From Candidatus Fermentithermobacillaceae bacterium (lineage in GTDB: Bacteria > Bacillota > Sulfobacillia > Fermentithermobacillales > Fermentithermobacillaceae): a stretch of DNA of 36,715 nucleotides. The stretch is from assembly GCA_012842425.1 (NCBI GenBank), contig DUSU01000029.1, positions 1 through 36,715 of the forward strand. Direction: 5' to 3'. The notes beneath the pieces were generated by a model. That model was not told the origin of the DNA. It searched no databases and worked only from the letters and a program-made list of their open reading frames with translations. The stretch's first letter is position 1. Every line of letters starts with the position of its first letter. This document shows, piece by piece, positions 15,723 to 24,493 of this stretch. The translations under genes and the position numbers were made by a program.

Positions 15723-16484
15723 TTGGTCTACCGGGAACGTATGTTGGCGAGGCTACCCCGGCGGGTGGGCGTAAGCGTCTTCGTGAGTCGCCTTTTCTCC
15801 GGAGGCGTACGTGTTCTTGCAATCCCGCTGCTTACCTTGTTTATCGGCTGGTCTGCCTTATTTGCGATCCATGCCTACCAATACAGAGAAGAGTTCGTCT
15901 TCGTTACGATTGAGGAGTCCTCGTCCCAAGCCCTCGCGGCGTTGCCCCTTGGTTTGGAGAGGCTCACAGGGGTCTTCGTAGACTGTGAGAAAAGGTGCCT
16001 AGAACTCGAGAAAAAACCCCGGCTTTGGGGCGTTTCACTCGGAGCCTACTATTCGGCGTCTTCGCAAGGGATAGAGTTTGAGGAGTCCATCGACTTCTCA
16101 AGAGGAGGCAAGGTCACCATTCCGTTGGGCCGTCCCGTTTCCGTGCCTCTGCGGGACCTCTCCGGGAACATCGTGGAGCTCGTAGACAACTCGGCGAGGG
16201 TTGCAAGGGGCGATCTGGTCATTGAGGGTACGGAAAGGTCGGGCGTTGTCCGTTTCAGGTATGGGGGCGAATGCTTCTCTCTGGCGCCCGGCGAATCGTG
16301 GGCCGAACTCCTGGCCTTGGTGGACGGGACCGTGACCGAAGTGGACGAAGAGTCCTGGGAAGGCGCCGTCCAGGAGTACCTGGCTTCAGGGGTGCCGGTA
16401 ACCAGGATTGCTGTGTGCAACCGCGGGTTTTGGCCCAAGGCAGGCGTGCGCGCGCATGATAGCCGGGGAGGGGAGGTGTGGTGA
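15723..16484 (+). CDS. Uncharacterised single-pass membrane protein coupled to the pseudo-lipase gene
   Basis: About 253 residues: a basic N-terminus, one hydrophobic segment (VLAIPLLTLFIGWSALFAIH, about residues 30-49), and an extracytoplasmic domain of about 200 residues rich in beta-prone sequence, for example GKVTIPLGRPVSVPLRDLSG and SGVVRFRYGGECFSLAPGE. A Cys pair (DCEKRCLELEKK) and later single Cys residues may form disulfides outside the cell. No family recognised. The start is uncertain: AAGGAG (15707-15712) best suits TTG 15723, while GTG 15714 and ATG 15741 are alternatives. The stop overlaps the GTG of the next gene by four bases, so the two are very likely partners. Confidence 0.75.
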   Translation: MVYRERMLARLPRRVGVSVFVSRLFSGGVRVLAIPLLTLFIGWSALFAIHAYQYREEFVFVTIEESSSQALAALPLGLERLTGVFVDCEKRCLELEKKPRLWGVSLGAYYSASSQGIEFEESIDFSRGGKVTIPLGRPVSVPLRDLSGNIVELVDNSARVARGDLVIEGTERSGVVRFRYGGECFSLAPGESWAELLALVDGTVTEVDEESWEGAVQEYLASGVPVTRIAVCNRGFWPKAGVRAHDSRGGEVW

Positions 16485-19147
16485 GACTCCGTGTGAGACT
16501 ATGCTGCGTTCTCTTCATCGCCCTTGTGCTGGCTTTAGGCGGGGTCCCTGCCGGGGCACGCGGGGCTATTTCGCCGGGGCTCATCCGAGCGAGTGAAGCC
16601 TGCGCCAAGGCCGTCATGGCAGAAGCCCGAGTGGAGCCCAGGCCTGTCGTCATAATAGACGGGCCCTCCTTGGCCCGATACCTTGAAACGGTGGGATACA
16701 CGAGGGGTAAGGACCTCTTCGAGGTAAGCGTGGGCGAACTGAATGACCTGGAGAGCGGAGCCCTGCACGTTTCAGTAGCCATTAGGGAAGCGCTCTCCGG
16801 GGCGGGGCCGGGAAAAGCCGGCGCTGAAGTCGAATGCGACATCGTGGCCGCCGGGCTGCCGGGCGTGGTTGTCAGGTACGCCTTGGAAAAGGGCTACCTC
16901 AGCGACCTCAGAGTGGTGAATCTCGTCATGGCGGCGTCCCCAAACCGGGGCACCTTCCTTGCCGGAGTCCTGAAATCAGCCCTCGAGCTGGCGCGCCAGG
17001 AATCCATCCTCGAGCGACAGACGCGTGCCGAGAGGTTCCTGCCTTCGCTCAAGGACATGTTCGGTGACGGCGAGGGGCCCGTTTCACTTAAGGAGCTGAC
17101 CAAAGCCCAGTCCCTGAAGCCTCCCGAGTGGGAAGATGAGGCTTCCTGGATCTCCACGAGGTCCACTACCCTATGGGAACCGTTGTACGCAGAATACGTG
17201 AAAAACCGTTTCCTAGCGCTTCCCTATGTACCCGCCCAGTCGCCGAAAGAGACGTTCGCGGGTTGGGTGAGGAGAACCCTGCCGGATGTCTGGAAGCGGC
17301 TTATCGTCGAGGCCGAATGGCCGGCGTCCAAAGCGCAGAGGCTCTCTCTGCCTTACTACGAGTGCCTGGCTATGGAGGTGGCCAGGAACCAGTATGTCAT
17401 GAGGACGGCATCAAAAGGCAGCTTAGTGTCGAGCCTTCTCAAGGACCCCATCATTCCGAAGGACTGGAGAGAAGCGGTGGTCCACTACGGGACGAAACTC
17501 CTCATGCACTACGCCGGGAAAGCCCTCATCACGCTTAAGGCCTACGTCCAGGAGCTCATCGCTCGTGAAGCGGTCGAACTCACAGGGCTGGGTTCCGGAC
17601 CTGATTCTCCCCTTCTATCGGGGCTTATCAAAGAAGACATTCTCATAAACCTCGGCACATCTTCGTCCAAGCGATTTGAGCGCATCCCGGCCAACCTGGC
17701 GCTTCAGGAGCTCAACCGCTCGTCTCAAGCTTCCGCCAACCGGCGAGATACCAGGTATGTGTCGGTCCTGTCCAAACTCGCCAACCCTTGGGCCCTCATT
17801 TGGCCCGAGCTCGGGCCCAACGACAGCCTCCTTGAAGTAGACTGTGGCGTCCCTCCGGCGGGCACCAAAGACCTAATATTCGTCCTGAGCGGCGTATTGA
17901 GGCTTCCCGGAAAGCACGTGCTGGATGACCAGAAAGCCCAGGAGTATGTGGCAAAGGTGCTGCTGGAAGACGTTGAGACAAGACCTTCGCAGGCTTCTTC
18001 GCTATCCGCCGTCTATGTCTCAAGCTGGAGACCCGCCTACTGCGATGTCCGGGGAGCCTCAAAGGTGACTCTCGGTATAACTGAACTCCCACCAGGGTGG
18101 CAGTGCCAGGTGTGGGAGGAGTCCTATGGGACTTTCCAGACAGGCGAAGAAGCAGCGAGGTGTGTTCAAGGGGTCATGAGGGGGTTCGACCGCGGAGGCA
18201 CTCATCTGGTGCACCTCACCCCGGGCACCGAACGCTTGGGTTTTCGTCTTGTGAGGAGCGGTCCCCCAAATCCGGTCGCAGGCAATACGGTGACGTCGGC
18301 TTTCGCTCAAGAGGTGCTCGTCAGGGTGTTCGTGTCGGCGTCCGGTGGAAATGCGCCTGAGACAGGGGAAGAAGGAGATCCTCCCGGACAGGAAGGGCCT
18401 CCAGAGCCGGAAGACCCACCGGAAGACCCAAGAGAAACGCAGTCGCCCGGTCAGGGCGGGCTTCCAGGACCGGAAGAGGAGGCTGAGCTGCCCGATGAAC
18501 CTCCTGAGGAGTTGCCTGGCGGGTTCTCGGGTGAGCTTCCCGGGGACTCGCCCGAGGAGTTTCCTGAGGACTTGCCGACCGTCCGGGTTGTATACCGGTC
18601 CAAGCACACGACGCTGAAGAAACCGAAAGAAACCTTCCACGATCACTGGATCCTGGATTACGGCGACGAGTTGCGGGAGACAATCCCCGGTCATGTGTCG
18701 CTGGCCGCCGACCACACGTTTGAGTCGCCGGGGAGTTACTCTGTAACTGCAGAGTCGTATACAGGAGAGGGCAAACTCTTGTACCGGAAGACGTGGCACG
18801 TAAGCGTTGTACTCTCCGGGGAGACGCACAGGTTTGAGTGTCAAAGCGTAGCTCCCGTAGGCGTCGAGATTGCGGTCACAGGCCCAAAGAAATGGGTTAC
18901 GGGGAAAGTCGCGGTCTTCTCGGTGGGAGCCAAAATCGACCTTCCTCCCAACGCCGAACTCGTATCGGTCAAGTTCGACCCGGGCGAGATGTTCGGAGTC
19001 ATATGGGAGCGGGCGGGAGATTTTATAGTGGGAGCCGCGGCTTCAATCATTGTTAAATACTCATTGGAGGATGCTTGTATAGAAATAGAGAACGTTTTCC
19101 TGAAAGAAGTGCCTGTTACGGTGCTCACAACTGGTGTGACTATGTAG
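16481..19147 (+). CDS. Secreted lipase-like protein lacking the catalytic serine, with Pro/Glu-rich linker and PKD-like domain
   Basis: 888 residues. An N-terminal signal peptide (RLRVRL then CCVLFIALVLALGGVPAGARG) indicates export. Residues about 55-170 trace the start of an alpha/beta-hydrolase of the lipase/PGAP1 type: PVVIIDGPSLARYLETVGY in place of PVVxxHG..., and CDIVAAGLPGVVVRYALEKG aligned with the usual D-x-V-x-HSMGG-x-VARY, followed by NLVMAASPNRGT. The nucleophile position is G125 instead of Ser. A large helical middle region of unknown type follows. Residues about 622-700 are a Pro/Glu/Gly-rich linker. Residues about 703-780 resemble a PKD domain (WILDYGDEL, HTFESPGSYSVTAESYT). 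GTG 16481 overlaps the previous stop and follows a GGGGAGGGGAGG run. Confidence 0.8.
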   Translation: MRLRVRLCCVLFIALVLALGGVPAGARGAISPGLIRASEACAKAVMAEARVEPRPVVIIDGPSLARYLETVGYTRGKDLFEVSVGELNDLESGALHVSVAIREALSGAGPGKAGAEVECDIVAAGLPGVVVRYALEKGYLSDLRVVNLVMAASPNRGTFLAGVLKSALELARQESILERQTRAERFLPSLKDMFGDGEGPVSLKELTKAQSLKPPEWEDEASWISTRSTTLWEPLYAEYVKNRFLALPYVPAQSPKETFAGWVRRTLPDVWKRLIVEAEWPASKAQRLSLPYYECLAMEVARNQYVMRTASKGSLVSSLLKDPIIPKDWREAVVHYGTKLLMHYAGKALITLKAYVQELIAREAVELTGLGSGPDSPLLSGLIKEDILINLGTSSSKRFERIPANLALQELNRSSQASANRRDTRYVSVLSKLANPWALIWPELGPNDSLLEVDCGVPPAGTKDLIFVLSGVLRLPGKHVLDDQKAQEYVAKVLLEDVETRPSQASSLSAVYVSSWRPAYCDVRGASKVTLGITELPPGWQCQVWEESYGTFQTGEEAARCVQGVMRGFDRGGTHLVHLTPGTERLGFRLVRSGPPNPVAGNTVTSAFAQEVLVRVFVSASGGNAPETGEEGDPPGQEGPPEPEDPPEDPRETQSPGQGGLPGPEEEAELPDEPPEELPGGFSGELPGDSPEEFPEDLPTVRVVYRSKHTTLKKPKETFHDHWILDYGDELRETIPGHVSLAADHTFESPGSYSVTAESYTGEGKLLYRKTWHVSVVLSGETHRFECQSVAPVGVEIAVTGPKKWVTGKVAVFSVGAKIDLPPNAELVSVKFDPGEMFGVIWERAGDFIVGAAASIIVKYSLEDACIEIENVFLKEVPVTVLTTGVTM

Positions 19148-19159
19148 ATGAGCGGGATA

Positions 19160-19196
19160 GGGAGGAGTCGGGGCGGAACCTGCCTCCTCCCGCCCC
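19160..19196 (+). repeat. Two mutually exclusive GC-rich stems upstream of the ABC ATPase
   Basis: GGGAGGAG (19160-19167) can pair with CTCCTCCC (19184-19191), or GGGGCGG (19170-19176) with CCGCCCC (19190-19196); the right arms overlap. No T-tract follows. It may end the preceding transcript or modulate the ATPase gene. Confidence 0.35.
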
Positions 19197-19247
19197 CGTC
19201 AAAGCGGAATAGTGTCCTCACAAAGCATGGGAGACGGAGGGATTCGG

Positions 19248-19994
19248 GTGTCTGCGCCTGTCATCCAAATTCAGGGATTACACAAGGAATACAGCATGGG
19301 CAAGGTGAAGGTTCCCGCACTAAAGGGTGTAGACCTTGAGGTCCCCACCGGTCAGTTCCTCGCGATCATGGGGCCTTCCGGCTCGGGAAAGTCGACCCTC
19401 ATGAACATCTTGGGGTGCCTGGATAGGCCCACAAAAGGTACTTACCTACTGGACGGAGCCGACGTAAGCCGGAAGAGCGACAACGAGCTGGCCGACATAA
19501 GGAACAAGTTCATCGGGTTCATCTTCCAGACGTTCAACCTTCTGTCGAGGACCAACGCGCTGGCCAACGTGGAACTGCCTCTTGTCTACAGGGGCATGGC
19601 GGCTGGAGAGCGGCGCAAGAGGGCCGTCAGGGCCCTGGAATCTGTTGGTCTAGCAGGCCGGATGACTCACAAACCCAACGAGATGTCAGGCGGAGAGCAG
19701 CAGCGAGTGGCCATCGCCAGAGCGATTGCCGGAGACCCCAAGGTGATCCTGGCCGACGAACCAACCGGCAACCTTGATTCAAGGTCCGGCGAGGAGGTCA
19801 TGTCGATATTCCAGGACCTCCATGAGAAGGGGATTACCTTGATACTCGTAACCCATGACCCTGACATCGCGCGGCACGCTGAGCGGATAATATCGGTGAA
19901 AGACGGCAGGATCATATCCGACGTCATGGTCGAAGACAGGCTGGACGCCAAGAAACTGCTCGCAGAGATGCCTGCTCACGAAGAACCGGCCTGA
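19248..19994 (+). CDS. ABC transporter ATP-binding protein, MacB/LolD type
   Basis: 248-residue nucleotide-binding subunit. Motifs: Walker [21 protein letters not shown]-loop [25 protein letters not shown] (split at IFQ), signature [15 protein letters not shown], Walker [14 protein letters not shown] and H-loop LVTHDPDIA. The [13 protein letters not shown]-like and [16 protein letters not shown] features place it in the LolD/MacB/FtsE-like group that pairs with FtsX-fold permeases. GTG 19248, six bases after GGAGGG (19236-19241), is preferred over ATG 19227 and GTG 19212. No permease gene is adjacent; two orphan MacB-type permeases lie about 9.3 kb downstream. Alternatively it serves the secreted-protein system just upstream. 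Confidence 0.92.
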   Translation: MSAPVIQIQGLHKEYSMGKVKVPALKGVDLEVPTGQFLAIMGPSGSGKSTLMNILGCLDRPTKGTYLLDGADVSRKSDNELADIRNKFIGFIFQTFNLLSRTNALANVELPLVYRGMAAGERRKRAVRALESVGLAGRMTHKPNEMSGGEQQRVAIARAIAGDPKVILADEPTGNLDSRSGEEVMSIFQDLHEKGITLILVTHDPDIARHAERIISVKDGRIISDVMVEDRLDAKKLLAEMPAHEEPA

Positions 19995-19996
19995 AA

Positions 19997-20407
19997 CTAG
20001 GGTGAGAGTACTTCCCTGGCGATGTTCTTGAGAAGTTCCTTGCCCTCGGGACTCGTCAGGAAGGATTCTATCACTTCACTGAGGAGCTTTCGGAACTCAG
20101 ACGACTCCGCGGCTTGCCTCAGAAGGTCGTCAAACATGTCCCGTGAGGGGCCCTTTACGAGGTCTGTGATTATGGCCTTTCCCTGGTCAGATGCAAGGAT
20201 GTCGCCTACGATAGCCCTGACTTGAGAGGGGTCTATCTCAATACCCAGGGTGTCGGCAACCGACTTCTCCGATCCGCCCAACTTCCTCAAATACCAGACT
20301 GCCAGGTCGGGGGCGTACTCTCTTACTCCGTAGTAGGAACCGATAGTGAGTCCTATACCGAGAGCCATTCCGAGAAGTATGAGCGCGACGTAACGCGAGG
20401 TGTTCAA
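19997..20407 (-). CDS. Small membrane-anchored protein of unknown function
   Basis: About 136 residues with an N-terminal membrane segment (YVALILLGMALGIGLTIGSYYG) and an exterior or cytosolic helical domain: VADTLGIEIDPSQVRAIVGD, GPSRDMFDDLLRQAAES, SEFRKLLSEVIESFL, SPEGKELLKNIAREVL. Repeated short amphipathic helices suggest a helical bundle. TTG 20407 is ten bases after GAGGAGGG (20418-20425); ATG 20437 is the longer alternative without a clear site. It converges with the ABC ATPase, three bases apart, and is divergent from lgt. Family not recognised. Confidence 0.7.
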   Translation of the reverse strand: MNTSRYVALILLGMALGIGLTIGSYYGVREYAPDLAVWYLRKLGGSEKSVADTLGIEIDPSQVRAIVGDILASDQGKAIITDLVKGPSRDMFDDLLRQAAESSEFRKLLSEVIESFLTSPEGKELLKNIAREVLSP

Positions 20408-20492
20408 TCTGGAAAATCCCTCCTCGTGGCCTAGCATGCATTTATTGGTATGTGGTTATTCAGTCGTGTTATCATTGTGAAAAGGTGATCTC

Positions 20493-21230
20493 ATGCATCC
20501 GGTACTGTTCCGAATAGGAAGTCTGACTTTCTACACATACGGGATCATGCTCGGGCTGGGGTTTGCCGCAGGTGTGTACGTGGCCTCAAAGAGGGCCGAG
20601 AAACAGGGCGTGGATCCAGACTCGCTCTTTTGGTTTTTCATAGCCCTTTTGGCCGGAGGAGTCATAGGTGGACGGATCACACATGTAGCGCTAAACCTAA
20701 GGTACTATACTGATTTCCTCTCTGTCTTGGATACTCGCGAAGGCGGCCTTGCCATCCACGGCGTGCTCATAGGAGGCGCTATTGCGGCTCTCATATACGC
20801 GAGGGCAAAGAAAATGCCTTTCCTCGGTCTCATGGACATAATTGCTCCGTCGGTAGCCCTTGGGCAGGGGATAGGCCGTATAGGATGTTTCTTCTCAGGT
20901 TGCTGCTACGGCATCCTAACGTCCGGAAGTTGGGGATTCGAGACCCGCTACGCCCCAGGCCTTAGGCACCCATACCAGCTTTATGAAAGCGTGCTCGACC
21001 TCGCCTTGTTTGCGGCGCTTCTCTACCTCTCCTCCCGGATAAACACCCCCGGCGGCCTTTTCACGGTCTACGCGGGGGGTTACTCAGCGATCCGCTTCCT
21101 TCTCGAGTTCTTCCGTGAGAACGACAGCTACTTCTTGAGGCTCAGCTTTGGACAATGGTTCTCCCTTGTGGCTCTAATAGTCGCCGCAGCAACCTACATG
21201 GGACTTCAAAGGACGGACCGAGCCCACTAA
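20493..21230 (+). CDS. lgt: Phosphatidylglycerol:prolipoprotein diacylglyceryl transferase
   Basis: Membrane enzyme that adds diacylglycerol to the lipobox Cys of prolipoproteins. The product is 245 residues with seven predicted membrane segments. Diagnostic motifs: YTYGIMLGLGFAAGVYVA, GGVIGGRITHV, REGGLAIHGVLIGG, and the Lgt signature GQGIGRIGCFFSGCCYG. Near the end RFLLEFFREND is the usual late motif. ATG 20493 has AAAGGTGA five bases upstream. It is divergent from the small anchored protein; the 85-base gap includes a weak TATCAT. It is followed 52 bases later by the c-di-GMP protein. Confidence 0.95.
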   Translation: MHPVLFRIGSLTFYTYGIMLGLGFAAGVYVASKRAEKQGVDPDSLFWFFIALLAGGVIGGRITHVALNLRYYTDFLSVLDTREGGLAIHGVLIGGAIAALIYARAKKMPFLGLMDIIAPSVALGQGIGRIGCFFSGCCYGILTSGSWGFETRYAPGLRHPYQLYESVLDLALFAALLYLSSRINTPGGLFTVYAGGYSAIRFLLEFFRENDSYFLRLSFGQWFSLVALIVAAATYMGLQRTDRAH

Positions 21231-21282
21231 AGCAACCGGTTGTCTGTAACGAGAAATATAGAGATGGGGAGGGGAGCGCATC

Positions 21283-23883
21283 GTGGTAGCTTGTGTATCC
21301 TCAGTGCTGAACGCCATGGATGGCGGCGTCGTATTGACCGATGCGGAAGGTGTTATCAAAGACGTCAATGAACGTGCTTCCCACTATCTGGGGTGTTCAC
21401 CTCAAGAACTGAAAGGAGAGGACCTGGGAAAAACCTTTACGAGATGTCTTGTGCCGCGACTTAAGGACCCCGCGCCGTTTAACGAATGGATGGAGATGGC
21501 AGGCGCGCTGCTCGACTTCTCAATGGGGAGTTCCCTTATTGACAACACCTGTGAGGTAGTCTGGCGGGAGCAGGAAGAAGAGCGCTATCTCGTCGTTTCC
21601 GCTTCTCCGGTAGTGGAGCCGGACGGCAAGCGTTCGGGAGCGCTTTACGTACTAAAAGATGTCACTCAAGCTCGAATAACTCAAAACACTCTTCAGGCAG
21701 TGTCTGACGCTGCGCGAGAGATAAACTCAGACCTCAAGATCGAAGAGATGATGCCGGGACTTTTCCGTATCGTTGCGGCCCGTGTTCCCTTGGACGGGAT
21801 GGCCATCCTGTCCATCAAGGATAACGGCAAGGCAGTCGTGAACGGCGCGATCCCCCGTGGCTTCATGGGAGGTGTTGGAGCCAGCGGCTCTGTACCGGTT
21901 ACCCCCGCGTCTTACAATATCCTTATAGACATTGTGACGGACATAGAAAAAAGTCTTCAGGCAGATGAAAAGAGCCACGAGAGGTCGCTTTTCTCCCGCG
22001 CTTTTCTAGAAAAACTCTACGAGCAGGGAATGTCTTCGGCCGTCGCGCTTCCGCTTACACTGCCGGGCCAGCTCACCGGCATATGGGTGCTTGCCAGCAG
22101 GGAGGAGAAAAGTTACAGCCACGCCGACATGGCTTTCCTGGAGCCGGTATCGGGCCACCTGGCCGCAGCAGTAAAGAACGCCACGCTCTTCGAGGAGACA
22201 AGGGAGATGTACTCAGCGGCGGTCCGGGCCCTGGCCGCGGCCGTTGACCTGCGCGACAGCTCCACCATGCATCACTCCGAGCATGTGGCGGTAATAGCGC
22301 GGCAAATAGCGCTGGAGATGGGTCTTTCAAACGACGAGGTCGAGGTCATCGAGCTTGCCGGATTGGTCCACGATATCGGCAAAGTCGGCATACCGGATTC
22401 GGTCCTGCAGAAACCGGGGCCGCTCTGTCCCGCCGAGAGGGCGGTAATGACAAACCATTCCCTTTTGGGCGCCACGATCCTTGAGAGAGCAGGCATGTTG
22501 GCAGATTTGGCTCCACTTGTCCTGCACCACCATGAGTGGCACAACGGCTCAGGATATCCGGGCAGGCTGGGAGGACAGGAGATCCCTGTCGGAGCCGCGA
22601 TATTGGCGGTCGCCGACGCCTTCGATACCATGATATCCGACCGTCCCTACAGGACCGGCATGACGGTCAAAGAAGCGCGCGAGGAGCTCCTGAAGTGCTC
22701 GGGCAGCCAGTTCAGACCGGACGTGGTCATGGCGCTGGAACGGGCCATTGAGAAAGCCGTTGCTAACCAAGAGGCGTGGTTCCTCGAGATAAGCGGCGAA
22801 TCCGGCTTTCCCTCAAGGACTACGGGGACGCCCGAGCCTAGGACTCTAGTAGACCAGGGCGACCTCACGGAGAAGGCTATCACGTCAAAAGAACTGGAAG
22901 TGCTCTTCCGCATCGCCCAGGAGATGAAGAAGCTTCTAGACCTCCAGGAGATGCTCAAACATACTATCCGGATCGTGGCGGAAGAGATGGGATATGCAGA
23001 CTGCGCAATCTTGATCCCGGACGAAGAAGGCAAGAACTTGATCATCTCCGCAGGTACCGGTGTTTCAGAGAAGTCCATTGGCAAGGCGGTGCCCCAGGGC
23101 GAGGGGGTCGCCTGGTGGGTCATGAACAACGGCATACCGCAGAACATCCCCGACGTCGAGCTTGACGACAGGTACTTCAGCGTATCTGACGGAGTCGGTT
23201 CCGAGCTGCATATTCCCCTGGAGGTAAGGGGCAGGCGCCTTGGTGTACTCGCCATCCAGAAGGCCGAGAAGGGCGGGTTTACCACATCGGATATCCGCAT
23301 GCTAATGGCGGTAGCCGGGCATATCGCATCCGCGTTGGAAGTCGCCCAACTGCACGAGCAGGTAAAGAAGGCGGCCGACTGCGACTCCCTTACGGGGCTT
23401 TACAACAGGCGGGTCTTCCTGAGTACTCTGGACTCCAGCATCAAGGCCGCGTCGTATCCGCAGTCAGACGCGGTGGTGTCGGTGGCCATTGTTGATGTGG
23501 ATGACTTAAAAATCGTGAACGATATGCACGGACATCTCACCGGAGATAGCGTCCTCGCCAAGATAGGGACTTACCTTAAGGACGGGTTCCGTTCCATTGA
23601 TGTGGTCGCACGCTACGGCGGAGATGAGTTCGTGATCCTCCTTCCCGGGATGACTCGCTCCCAGGCAGAAAAGCGGATCAGGGATGTGGTGGATCTCTGG
23701 CTCCAGGACAGCGTGACCGATAACGCAGGCAATGCGGTCCCGATGCCCGGTGCTTCGATCGGCGTCGCGACGTATCCCGAAGACGGCGAAGAAGCCCGCA
23801 TTGTCCTTGCTGCCGCCGACGACAGGTTAAGGCGAGCTAAGGTAAGCAAAATCACAAGGGCACACAGAAAAGCCTCTTCTTAG
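21283..23883 (+). CDS. PAS-GAF-(HD-GYP)-GAF-GGDEF cyclic-di-GMP signalling protein
   Basis: 866 residues, cytosolic. Domains in order: PAS (about 1-120), GAF (about 140-300), HD-GYP (about 305-490), second GAF (about 535-690) and GGDEF (about 700-860). The phosphodiesterase looks intact: HDIGK at 363-367, HHHE at 415-418 and GSGYP ending at 426. The cyclase also looks intact: GGDEF at 779-783, with an RxxD inhibitory site RSID at 770-773. So both synthesis and breakdown of c-di-GMP are possible, gated by two GAF sensors and a PAS. GTG 21283 follows GGGGAGGGGAG. No membrane segment is seen. Which activity dominates cannot be told from sequence. Confidence 0.93.
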   Translation: MVACVSSVLNAMDGGVVLTDAEGVIKDVNERASHYLGCSPQELKGEDLGKTFTRCLVPRLKDPAPFNEWMEMAGALLDFSMGSSLIDNTCEVVWREQEEERYLVVSASPVVEPDGKRSGALYVLKDVTQARITQNTLQAVSDAAREINSDLKIEEMMPGLFRIVAARVPLDGMAILSIKDNGKAVVNGAIPRGFMGGVGASGSVPVTPASYNILIDIVTDIEKSLQADEKSHERSLFSRAFLEKLYEQGMSSAVALPLTLPGQLTGIWVLASREEKSYSHADMAFLEPVSGHLAAAVKNATLFEETREMYSAAVRALAAAVDLRDSSTMHHSEHVAVIARQIALEMGLSNDEVEVIELAGLVHDIGKVGIPDSVLQKPGPLCPAERAVMTNHSLLGATILERAGMLADLAPLVLHHHEWHNGSGYPGRLGGQEIPVGAAILAVADAFDTMISDRPYRTGMTVKEAREELLKCSGSQFRPDVVMALERAIEKAVANQEAWFLEISGESGFPSRTTGTPEPRTLVDQGDLTEKAITSKELEVLFRIAQEMKKLLDLQEMLKHTIRIVAEEMGYADCAILIPDEEGKNLIISAGTGVSEKSIGKAVPQGEGVAWWVMNNGIPQNIPDVELDDRYFSVSDGVGSELHIPLEVRGRRLGVLAIQKAEKGGFTTSDIRMLMAVAGHIASALEVAQLHEQVKKAADCDSLTGLYNRRVFLSTLDSSIKAASYPQSDAVVSVAIVDVDDLKIVNDMHGHLTGDSVLAKIGTYLKDGFRSIDVVARYGGDEFVILLPGMTRSQAEKRIRDVVDLWLQDSVTDNAGNAVPMPGASIGVATYPEDGEEARIVLAAADDRLRRAKVSKITRAHRKASS

Positions 23884-23900
23884 GCCCTTGAGCAGTATCA

Positions 23901-23909
23901 TGCTATAAT
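23901..23909 (+). promoter_or_regulatory. Extended -10 promoter, predicting a leaderless transcript
   Basis: TGCTATAAT is a perfect extended -10 element. It ends 6 bases before ATG 23916, so transcription would begin at or next to the start codon. No Shine-Dalgarno sequence is present and the -35 region is poor (TTAGGC at 18 bases), as is common with extended -10 promoters. Confidence 0.6.
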
Positions 23910-23915
23910 GCGGTC

Positions 23916-24446
23916 ATGAGCCGTGTGAACACACTCACGAAGGTCTCAATACTAGTTGCCTTGGCCAGCGCGCTTCATGCGGTCGAGGCCCTTATTCCTT
24001 TACCGTTTATCATTGTTCCGGGAGCCAAGTTGGGACTCGCCAACATCGTGGCCCTTTACGCGGTTCAGACCATGGGTCTCGGCCAGGCGCTTGCCATAAG
24101 CTTTCTGAGAACGCTCCTGGGCGGCCTTCTGGGCGGTACCTTCTTGAACGTGGGTTACTACCTTTCTACCTCCGGGGCCCTTGCTTCGACCCTCGTCATG
24201 TACGGGGTGTCCCGGTCGGCTCGCGGGCGGATTTCGGTGGTTGGGGTGAGCGTCTCAGGCGCTTTCACCCATAATCTGACACAGCTCGCGGTTGCCTCGG
24301 TGCTGCTTAAGTCCCTGGGAGTCCTATTTTACCTCCCGTATCTCTTGGTCCTAGCGGTCCCAACGGGAATCTTTGTAGGGCTTCTGGCAGGAAGGATAAT
24401 CAGAATCTCCCCCGAAAGATCACAGAATAGGAGCGGTAGGCAATAA
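23916..24446 (+). CDS. Gx transporter family protein (annotated as heptaprenyl diphosphate synthase component I)
   Basis: 176-residue polytopic membrane protein with about five hydrophobic segments. Family stretches: LVALASALHAVEALIPLPF, PGAKLGLANIVALYAVQ, LRTLLGGLLGGTFLNVGY and GAFTHNLTQLAVASVLL. PF07456 members are often annotated as HepS component I from an early assignment, but they look like ECF S-like or Gx transporters and commonly sit near NusG-like and ApbE genes; none is found here. The gene appears to have its own promoter and no ribosome site. Substrate unknown. Confidence 0.85.
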   Translation: MSRVNTLTKVSILVALASALHAVEALIPLPFIIVPGAKLGLANIVALYAVQTMGLGQALAISFLRTLLGGLLGGTFLNVGYYLSTSGALASTLVMYGVSRSARGRISVVGVSVSGAFTHNLTQLAVASVLLKSLGVLFYLPYLLVLAVPTGIFVGLLAGRIIRISPERSQNRSGRQ

Positions 24447-24493
24447 ATCCCATCTACCCCGGCAAAATAGACTAGATATCAGGGGGTCTGACA

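Noticed and set aside
15550-15774. 74-codon plus-strand frame between the glycerate kinase fusion and the membrane protein
   Set aside because: It runs through a strong hairpin and overlaps the next gene; composition is not protein-like.
18059-18844. 261-codon antisense frame opposite the pseudo-lipase linker and PKD region
   Set aside because: Arg/Leu-rich shadow composition produced by the Pro/Glu-rich linker on the other strand; no ribosome site or family resemblance.
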